Both the position numbers and the translations under genes were made by a program. A model generated the notes under the pieces. The model worked only from the letters and a program-made list of their open reading frames with translations, was not told the DNA's origin and made no database searches. A stretch of 64,000 nucleotides of DNA from Fistularia commersonii (lineage: Eukaryota > Chordata > Actinopteri > Syngnathiformes > Fistulariidae): positions 7,040,874 through 7,104,873 of the forward strand of contig JBBMNZ010000001.1 in the NCBI GenBank assembly GCA_037954325.1, given 5' to 3'. The first letter of the stretch is position 1; every line of letters begins with the position of its first letter. This document shows, piece after piece, positions 55,978 through 64,000 of this stretch.

Positions 55978-58560
55978 GATGATGCAACCCCGGTCATATC
56001 ACTATCCACCCCCGCCGACGTGGAGCGATAGGTCTTACTACCTTCCACAGCCAGTGACATCATCCACTTGGCGAACACAGACCTGCAGATGCGACTTCAA
56101 CCACTTCCCCATCACTCCACCTTCATCAGTGATTCTCATTACAAAAAAGGGGACCCCTAAGGCCCTGAACGACCACAGGCCAGTGGCTCGCACCTCTTTG
56201 GTGATGAAAGCCTTAGAGAGAATTGTAAACACTCACACCACCAGAGTAACTGAACCCCTGGATGATCCTCTCCAATTTGCCTGTAGGGCTCGTAGAGGGG
56301 TGGATGATGCTAAGATCTTCCTCACTGATTCTATACACAGACATCTGGAAACCCCCATAAACAAAGCCAGGCTCCTTTTTTTCCAACTTCTCCTCTGCTT
56401 TTAACACCCTGCAACTGCACATGCTGGCGGAGAAGCTGATGACCCACTTCCACTTCAACCACCAGCTCATCCAGTGGACCATCAGCTTCCTCACCACAGA
56501 TCCCAGAGGGTTCTGGTGAACAACATCCTCTCTTTGACACGCTCTTCACCTCCACCACCTCACCACAAGGCTGCATCCTGTCTCCCCTGCTCTTCATCCT
56601 CTACACCAGGGGTGGGGAACCATTTTGACTAAGAGAGCCATGAAAGCAAAATATTTGGAAATTGGTTTCAGTGAGAGCCATATAATATATTTTAAAAGTA
56701 AATTTAACTAAATGTCAGTATAATAAGCCTCTGAATTTATCTTTTTAAATAATGTTGTTATAATGCTCACTATTAATGCGACTTCTGGTGCTGCATGGAT
56801 TTGCTGATGTCTTTGTAGTCTGGTTGGTACTTGGGCAGGTTAAGCTTCATGCAAGCGTTGAGACTTTCATCCGTTAAACGTGATCGTAGATTGTGCTTGA
56901 TGTTTTTGAGATGTGAGAATGACTGCTCACATGCATAGGTAGATCAAAACATGGTCAATACAGCAATACTCACACACTGCAGTGTGTGGTATGTGACATG
57001 AAGTGCGTTCCAAGTTTTGCTGGTCTTCAAGATGAAGTTTTTTAATTTCTGTCCACATGTGCTTGCTTGCCAACTCTGCTTTTTGTCGTGTTATTCTTTC
57101 CAAATCTTCATTCAGTGACTTGAACTTGTTAAATTAGACACACCGCAGAACCTGCTCTCTCCACGAAGATGAATTCTTCGGTTCATTCATTCTGAAATGT
57201 ACGATACTCGTCATCTTTTTTTCATTTCGCCATCTTCTTTATCGAGGGGTTAGCTTTGAACTTATGACCGAGCAGACTTATTCAAAAGGGGGCGTTTACC
57301 GGTTTGCCCAGCAACAGCCAACATAGGCCTGTATCATCCAATTAAAAATAATGGACACCTGCTCCTGCAGCGAACTGCTGCCCTGAATAGGACATGAGCA
57401 GTGAAAAATCGATGGATAGATTAAAACAAGTGAGAATATTTTGTTTTATTTGCGAGCCAGATACAATCAACAAAAGAGCCACACCTGGCTCGCGAGCCAT
57501 AGGTTCCCGACCCCTGCTCTACACTGATGACTGCAGGTTCAACCAACAGGACTGTCACCTAGTAAAGTACGCCGATGACATTGTCCTCCTTACCCGCTTG
57601 TCTGGCCCCGAATTCCACCACAGCCCAGCCCTCCAGGATTTCGAGCTCTGGTGAGAAGCCTCCTGCCTGAAGCTGAATATGATCAAGACTAGAGACATGG
57701 TTGTCACATCCTCCACTAGACAAAGGCAGCTGGCAGAGGCTTTCACCACTACCATACAGGGGGAGCCAGTTGAAACGGTGAAGGATTACAGGTACCTGGG
57801 CAATGTCTTCGACAACCTACTGAGGTTCTCCTCCAACACTGAGGAGATCATCAGGAAATGTCACTAATGGCAGTATCTGCTCATGAAGGGGAGGTCATTT
57901 GGGGTTAGCAGCTCAATCCGAACCATGTTCTATTACACCTTCATTGAGAACATTATGACCTTCTCCTTCACCTGCTGGTTCCACTCCATTACTCAACACA
58001 ACAGGAATAGCCTGGAGTGCACCGCCTTGGTCTGCTCAAAATAATTGGCCAACCCTTAAGACCTTTCCCCTGCTTCAATAACACAGAAATATTAAAAACA
58101 GCCAAAACAACCCTTGCAGATCAGAACCACATCTTCCACCTGGCAAACCATTAGGACAGTCAAAAGACTGCTTCAGGATCCACAGCTTATTCCCGGCTTT
58201 CGAGTGGCCCCCCTCTTGTCGCAGACTCTGCTGCCCCGCCTGCAAAACCCAGAGGAGAAGGGCAACCTTCTTTGAGAGCTGTCCAACTCCTCACTTCCCA
58301 GCAACCCTGCAAACCCCTCATCGCCAAACAATTAATGCTGCTCATGTTATATTATATATGAAATGCAGAGCAATTTTGTACCAACATATATATATATAAA
58401 TATATATAATTTATTTATTTTTTCTCTCTTTCTCCTTTTTAATTTTCTCTTAGTTTCCTGTTGATGTTCACATGTTCACAACTTTGATGCTGCTACCCCA
58501 TGTGCCCCCAAATTGCCCCTTGGGAACAAATAAAATTTTTCTGATTCTGATTCGGATCCT
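55978..58560 (+). mobile_element. L2/Rex1-type LINE A, split by a hAT element
   Basis: 5'-truncated LINE. Reverse-transcriptase pieces: DHRPVARTSLVMKALERIV (about 56170), DDPLQFACRARRGVDDAKIF (about 56260), the region up to SPLLFILYT at 56598, and after the hAT insert DDCRF..., LVKYADDIVLLTRLSG (57561-57608, YADD catalytic pair), EPVETVKDYRYLGNVFDN (about 57763). The C-terminal part (57860-58330) is frameshifted. The 3' end ATTGCCCCTTGGGAACAAAT then AAAATTTTTCTGATTCTGATTC (58514-58552) is the typical tail. Stops and frameshifts interrupt all parts. Confidence 0.85.
56607..57516 (-). mobile_element. hAT element (910 bp), perfect 8-bp duplication, inside LINE A
   Basis: Left end CAGGGGTGGGGAACCATTTT and right end CGAGCCATAGGTTCCC then GACCCCTG. 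CTCTACAC flanks both sides (56599-56606 and 57517-57524). The right end in reverse matches the left end of the element at 44996, so this is a relative in opposite orientation. On the minus strand, around 57215-57140, a trace of the same transposase start remains (EFIFVERAGSAVCLI), then jumps to a segment also present after 45955 in the other element (GCAGAGYTGGCAAGYAAACA-like). The gene is largely deleted. Confidence 0.92.
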
Positions 58561-60240
58561 TCACCCAATACGTGGACTGTGCAACGAGAGGGAATAAAAT
58601 CCTTGATCTCCTGTATGCCAACGTGAAGGATGCATACAAATCTTCCCCTGTCACCCCTCTTGGCAAGTCAGACCATAACCTGGTACTCCTGGAAACACTG
58701 GTGGTGAAGCGGCAGACGGACAGCACCAGGTCTGTGAAGATCTGCTCCAAAGTCCCAGAGGAGGCCTTGCAAGAGTGCTTCAATGTCTGCGACCGGAGCC
58801 TTTTTGAAAAGGACTTTGGTGACAACGTCAAGGGCCTGTGTATGTGTAGCTCAGTGGTTGACTGCATGCTTTTGTATGTCAAAACGTCTGCCTGCCATTA
58901 ATGTAATGTCATGGGCGTCTCCTGTTGTATAACAGACATTAATTTCTGCAAGGTCAACATAGAGAAATTGCTGTTGTACCTTCATGGCTAAGAACCACCA
59001 GACCCTCAAAGCTACCCAAAAGGAGCTAAAGAGGAAACTGAAAGAGGCAAAACTCATGTGTGAGGAAAGAGTTGAGTCCAAGATGGAGCAAATGAGGAAG
59101 GTGAGGAAGATAACAGTCTATGGTCCCGGGTTTGCTGCGGAGCTAAACCTTTTCTTGAATAGGTTTGACACCCCAGTGAGCTCTGGGCTCCCATCCCCTC
59201 CTCCACAACACCATCCCACCCCCCTGAGCTCAGACACAGCCACTGCTAGAACGCCCCCCCCTGCCCACCAGGAACTTCCATACACAGCCCCCCTACCCCT
59301 CTCCTCCTGCTTACCAGCATTTTCAGCTTCCAAGTACTGACCCCCCCCCCCCCCGCCCCCCATGTCCTCAAACCCAGATGCAACCACCACCTGCCCCCCC
59401 CCCCCCCCCGCATCCACCAGCAGCTGCCACAGACAACACCTCCACCACACCATTTCATCCTACCATTTCATCCTCCGAGCACAGATATGGTCACCACCAG
59501 CCCCCCCCTCCCGCTGCCTACCGGAAGCTACCACAGACAGCACCCTACGACATCCATGGGAACATTAGCTAACACACAACCGCTACCCCCCCCCTCCCCG
59601 TCAGCAGTTTCCTCAGTATCCCTCCACATCAACCCCCCATCCCCCCAAATACTGACACAGACACCTCTTCAACCTCTCTCTGAGGTCGCTGAAGGTGTCT
59701 GACCTCTGGAAGACCTCTGGCATTGTCCCAGTACCCATGAAAGGACGTAGAAGTGCTCTCTATGACTACAAGCTGGTGGCACTAACATCACAAATCATGA
59801 AATCGTTCAAGAGACTTGTACTCCAGAACCTGAAAGACTGGTTATCTGCTTCCCTCTGCAGCTAGTGTACAGGCAGCACATGGGTACAGAGGATGCAATC
59901 ATCTTCCTCACTGATAGGGCCCTATCCCACCTTGAGGGTGCAGGAAGCACTGTGAGAGTCACCTTCTACGACTTCTCCAGTGCCTTCAACAGTATCAAAC
60001 TCACCCTTCTCAGGGACAAGCTGCTGAGTATGCAACTTCACCCTGACATCACTGGAAAAGTACAGAGGTCTGATTGCAAATTTTGTTGAGTTGAGCAACC
60101 AGAACCACCTCCTACTCAACATCTCCAAGACCAAGGAGGTCATTGGAATATTTATATTCATATTTTTTTTTGACATTATAAATACTGGTGTGACAAAGGA
60201 ATTTCCCCTAAGGAACGATAAAGTTTATTTTATCATAAAT
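58561..60240 (+). mobile_element. L2/Rex1-type LINE B, endonuclease to tail, deleted
   Basis: Begins within the endonuclease (YVDCATRGNKILDLLYANVK at 58570-58630) directly after the tail of LINE A. LGKSDHNLVLL (about 58661) keeps the SDH catalytic motif. A Lys/Glu-rich linker (ATQKELKRKLKEAKLMCEER, about 59010) and ELNLFLNRFD follow, then a C-rich insert-like stretch (59200-59660). The polymerase part reads GTEDAIIFLTDRALSHLEGA (about 59883) and FYDFSSAFNSIKLTLL (about 59967). It jumps near 60085 to LLLNISKTKEV and ends with the tail GGAATTTCCCCTAAGGAACG ATAAAG (about 60198-60225). The YADD region is deleted. Confidence 0.8.
59200..59660. repeat. C-rich low-complexity stretch within LINE B
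   Basis: Several C runs, the longest at 59341-59354 and about 59394-59409, mixed with CCACCA and CAGAC words. Pro-rich frames on the plus strand and Gly-rich frames on the minus strand follow from composition. Confidence 0.9.
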
Positions 60241-61299
60241 CGACCGTGTCAGTGTGTGTGCTAAAGTTAACTAATGTTGCTTATGATTTCCTATTTAATG
60301 TAATTTGACAAGTTATTGTATCAATCTACAGATTCTATAACCTGGACTGATGTCCCCTTCCCCTCTGTTTGCATTGTTTCTATCAGTCTCATCCATGTCA
60401 CTTGGCCACTGCTGCAGTGCCGTAACGTTTTGCAGATCCCAAAACCTTTTCAGGAATTTTTTCACTCTGCGGATCAGTGCACAGAGAAAATAAAAACAGT
60501 CAATGCCATTTTATAGTTTATGGGTATATTCCTGCCATATTGTCCGTGTCCTCTTTCCTTTTGTTTGCGATGGTTTGTTTTTGAGTGAGACGCTTAAAAT
60601 ACACATGGCAGACCATACTTGTCCTTATCATCCTCCCTTACTGCCTGTGTCAATACAAAACAAGAAAGTGTCCCTTGGGGGGACGGTTAGTTCCAAGAAG
60701 AAAATTCAAGCTGGACAGATCTTAGATCTGAGTTCTTAGAACTTTTCTCTTTAAAAGCGTATTTTGCCCACATCATTCCATGTGATACGAGACTTTCTGA
60801 TCTCTTGGTTCTGACCCCCAATGGTTGTAGACTCATAAGAGATTGAAACTCTCCATCCAGTTCGTTCAATACCCCCATTTGACCCCTGCTGGTCAAAGCT
60901 TATTGTTATGACAATATATGTAATTGCCTCATTGCTATCTTGTAACACTATTAGCATTGGAATATACACGACAAGAATATAAATAAGAGATTAATTATGA
61001 TTTTTTAAGTCATCTTATGCGTTTTTGATTAACATGGGATCTATCAATCTATTGACAATATGGTTTCATGAGATGTGTGTTTTATTACAAAAGATGCAAC
61101 ATTGATGGTGTTTGTGAATACTGAGGTGACTGACTGATTAATTTATATTAAGAAATGATACATAAACTGCTGTGCTTGGACTCAGTCAATGTCCCCTTTT
61201 GAAATCACCCTTTCAGAAGGTACTGAAGAGGTTAATAGTGCACAAGTATCTCTCGTCAGATTTAGAGGTGAGGATATAAGCACCTATGTCTCTCATGGT
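60241..61299. other. unique AT-rich stretch
   Basis: No supported gene. Similarity to LINE sequence may begin near 61150 but is not clear before 61300. Confidence 0.5.
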
Positions 61300-61735
61300 T
61301 CTGAAATGTCACTGGCAGCAATACCTGCTCAGGAAGCCAAGCTGTTTTGACCTCAGTGGTACTATCCTGACCATGTTTTATTACTCCCCCTGTTGAAAGT
61401 AAAACGACTTTTTCCTTCACCTGCTGGTTCTGCTGGAGTACCCTTCAAGATAGGAACAGCCTACAGCTCACAACCAAGGTCTTCTTGAAAATCATTGGCT
61501 AACCCATCAGATCTTTCGCCTGCCCTCACAACCAACAAACCATTAGGACAGCCAAAAGACTGCTTCAGGATCCATCCCACAGCTTATTCCCGGCTTTTGA
61601 GTGGCTCCCCACAGGTTGCAGACTCCGCTGCCCCGGCTGCAAAATCCAGAGAAAAAGTGGAAACTTTTATCCCCAAAGCTGTCCAACTCCTCAACTCCCA
61701 GCAGCTTCAGACATCCCCCTTGCCCTGAAGTGTAG
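61300..61735 (+). mobile_element. L2/Rex1-type LINE C-terminal fragment
   Basis: Same family as the C-terminal part of LINE A: ATGTCACTGGCAGCAATACC TGCTCA near 61303 matches 57858-57885. AGGACAGCCAAAAGACTGCT then TCAGGATCC near 61546 matches 58153-58180. CTTATTCCCGGCTTTTGAGT near 61584 matches 58187-58206. CTGTCCAACTCCT near 61678 matches 58277. The typical 3' tail is missing. Confidence 0.8.
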
Positions 61736-62376
61736 TGCGACTTCTGTTATATTTATGGTCTTGTAGTCTTTTGTGCCGTGGACAGATTTAAAGTTACTTT
61801 ATATATACATTTACAGACACTTGTACAGAATGCAGCCATTTACACAGATGTACACTTTACAGATGTCGGAATCACTTCACTTATTTTCATCACATTCTTA
61901 TTTTATTCCAGCTTTATCCTATATATGTTTAAATTGGCTTGATAGGCCCCAGCCTCCCCCGTGACCCTAATTGTGGGGTTTGATTCAACTTGCCAACCAA
62001 TGAATTTCTCTTTAATGAAAAAGGCAAAATATATTTAATATATGAGCATGATAGCATTAAAGGTGCAAAAATACCAGCAGCATATCACTAGTAATTACAT
62101 GGAAATATGTGATGAATATACAGTAGTATCTGCATTATAGATGTCATTACCTGGGTTGATGAAGAAATATGAAAATGTCCCAACCTTGGCTGCATCCAGC
62201 TCTGTTCCCCCTATTAAGCTCATGACAAGCATGTGAATGCCTCAGCATTAACAAGGTGTTGTTGTACCCCCAGATACTTGGCACTGTCATGATTTTGGAG
62301 GCTGTGTCTGACCCAAACACAAGATCCCTAGCCCTGGGTCTCAACAGGCACTTCAACCTAGTATACAAAAAATCAT
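61736..62376. other. unique AT-rich stretch
   Basis: No supported gene or repeat. Confidence 0.5.
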
Positions 62377-62765
62377 ATCAGTCCATCCATCCATCCATCC
62401 ATCCATCCATCCATCCATACATCCATACATCCATACATCCATACATCCATACATCTACACAACCACTGTCTACTGCTTATCTGGGATCGAGTTGCAAGGG
62501 CAGCAGCGAAGCAGAGAGGTCCAGACATCCCTCTCTCCAGCCTAGAGACATAGCCCCTCCTGTGTGTCCTGGGTCTGCCCCGGGGCATCCTCCCAGTTGG
62601 ACATGCCCAGAACACCTCACAAGGTTGCCATCCAGGAGGCATCCTAATCACATGCTCCAGCTACCTCATCTGACTCCTCTCCAGGTGGAGGAGCAGCAAC
62701 TCTGCTCTGAGCCCCTCCCGGATGTCTGAGCTCCTCACCTTATCTCTAAGGGAGAGGTGAGGGTC
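62377..62765 (-). mobile_element. Rex3 3' end, minus orientation
   Basis: Minus-strand reading: LRDKVRSSDIREGLRAELLL and HLERSQMR (about 62757-62670), then MRMPPG-like, CPTGRMPRGRPRTHRRGYVS RLERG (about 62610-62540). The 3' tail is a GGAT/GTAT tandem repeat (62377-62457), as expected for Rex3 3' ends. Compare the plus-strand copy at 28470-28653. 5'-truncated at about 62765. Confidence 0.8.
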
Positions 62766-63655
62766 GGAACATAGATTGTTTTTTAACTGAAATGTGATCG
62801 AAACACCCAAAACTAACAAAATACCTATATGTAATATAATCTGAACTGGACGAATTGTGAAATGCTGCATTTTGCAAATTAATGCATAACAAAATAATGA
62901 TAATGGTACATTACTTACTTTTGCTGTTATTCCACACTGCTTTTGTAACCTTCACAGAGTTGGAAAAATGAGCGCGGTGCAAAAGCTTAAACCAAACAGA
63001 AGATCCCAAGGGGTTTTTCTGTTCCAAGAGAACATCAAAGGCTCACTGGTCACATTGTTATATTACTAATAATATAAGTGAACTAGCTTATCTCTGAAGA
63101 GCAGTCCAATTTTTTTTCTTTCCTGGTTTTCGAGCTAAAGAGGGACATATCTCACCTGTTTTTTTTTTTTTTTAATGCATAACAAACCGAAAAGCCCCCA
63201 TGTTGCGTTTGACTCTTGGGTACCAATATATTTACTATTCCAGCAACAGCTCGTGGACACTGATCAAGAATAACTAACCTGCTTTATGCCGCCTGAACGT
63301 AACGATAACATTTTTTTTTATTTTTTATGGGAGTTAAAGAACATTCATGACAGTGACTGTTGATTTCATAGTTGCTAAAATGTTCAGTTGGAGTAGAGTT
63401 TATAAGCTGAAGGTTTTATCTTTCCCCCTATTATGATGCTGGAAGGATCACATTGAATTAATGCCACTGTATGCAATGTTTTGACTTCCAACCCCAAAAT
63501 GAATATTCTGCATAGTTTCATAGTTATAAAAGCATAGTATAAAAGCATAGTTCCTGTCCACGTCACACACACTAAGCTTTGTCAGTATCTGATAGAAAAA
63601 ATGAAGCACCATGAACTGCAGAAAGTTATGTTGATGATCATTTTTTTGGTTTTCA

Positions 63656-63658
<3 letters not shown>
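62766..63658. other. unique AT-rich stretch
   Basis: Poly-T tracts at 63111-63119 and 63160-63173. No gene supported. Confidence 0.5.
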
Positions 63659-63726
<68 letters not shown>

Positions 63727-63776
63727 GACACACACACACACACACACACAGACACACACAGACGGACAGACAGACA

Positions 63777-63810
<34 letters not shown>

Positions 63811-63840
63811 TATGTATAATAATGTGTGTGTATGTGTGTG

Positions 63841-63876
<36 letters not shown>
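63659..63876. repeat. compound (TA)n-(CA)n-(GT)n-(TA)n microsatellite
   Basis: (TA)30 at 63659-63718, CA/CAGA at 63719-63807, GT-rich at 63808-63843 and TA at 63844-63876. The CA half followed by a GT half and the two TA arms are self-complementary. Open frames through it are artefacts. Confidence 0.95.
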
Positions 63877-63880
<4 letters not shown>

Positions 63881-64000
63881 TATACACATAATATTCAACA
63901 CATATTTATATGTTGAATATTATATCATTATTTAAAGTGTTTATTTCTTTTCATGCTCTGCCATTCAAAATCATTAATTGCTTCTGAAACTGACCAATTC

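Noticed and set aside
59118..59702. Pro-rich (plus) and Gly-rich (minus) frames
   Set aside because: Composition of the C-rich linker of LINE B.

Overview
The window reads as intergenic DNA from a ray-finned (teleost) fish. It has low coding density, long (CA)n, (TA)n and (TCTA)n microsatellites, and fragments of mobile-element families typical of teleosts: Rex3, RTE/BovB-like and L2/Rex1-like LINEs, an R2/R4/Hero-type LINE with a restriction-like endonuclease, Tigger/pogo, and many small hAT elements with 8-bp target duplications. It is not bacterial: there are no operons, ribosome binding sites or CRISPR arrays. The only sign of a host gene is at the extreme left edge. There, on the minus strand, a GC-rich promoter-like segment precedes an ATG, eleven full codons and a consensus splice donor (AG|GTAAGT). 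That gene would run out of the window to the left, so the other ~63.8 kb would be its upstream flank.

Layout. 1-140: candidate promoter and first coding exon (minus). 140-10.9 kb: mostly unique AT-rich DNA with microsatellites, two tRNA-derived SINE copies and pieces of an abundant ~300-bp teleost repeat. 10.9-14.0 kb: a near full-length but multiply broken RTE-clade LINE. 15.1-16.1 kb: a solo LTR containing a 125-bp-period minisatellite, inserted into a dispersed repeat whose second copy (41.5-42.15 kb) keeps the empty site. 18.0-18.3 kb: a hAT MITE with perfect ends. 20.9-23.8 kb: an L2/Rex1-like LINE split by a REL-endonuclease LINE. 26.8-28.7 kb: a deleted Tigger element, then a deleted Rex3. 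30.2-33.0 kb: an RTE fragment, two inverted near-identical hAT elements carrying a transposase fragment, and a Rex3 tail.

33-44.5 kb is mostly unique, with RTE tails and the second copy of the dispersed repeat. 44.6-47.9 kb is the best nested locus: a minus-strand RTE with a perfect 16-bp target duplication, a large internal deletion and two later hAT insertions, one carrying a broken BED-finger hAT transposase gene. 52.0-53.0 kb: the 5' part of an L2 LINE (minus). 54.0-54.9 kb: a hAT MITE, a repeat fragment and a SINE. 56.0-61.7 kb: three L2/Rex1-type LINE segments, the first split by a hAT element. The right end has a Rex3 tail (62.4-62.8 kb) and a compound TA/CA/TA microsatellite.

No mobile-element gene here looks intact. 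Every recognisable transposase or polymerase has stops, frameshifts or deletions. The value of the window is its insertion history, which can be read from target duplications and nesting. I did not find a convincing previously undescribed biological system; the less familiar items are listed as findings with their limits.
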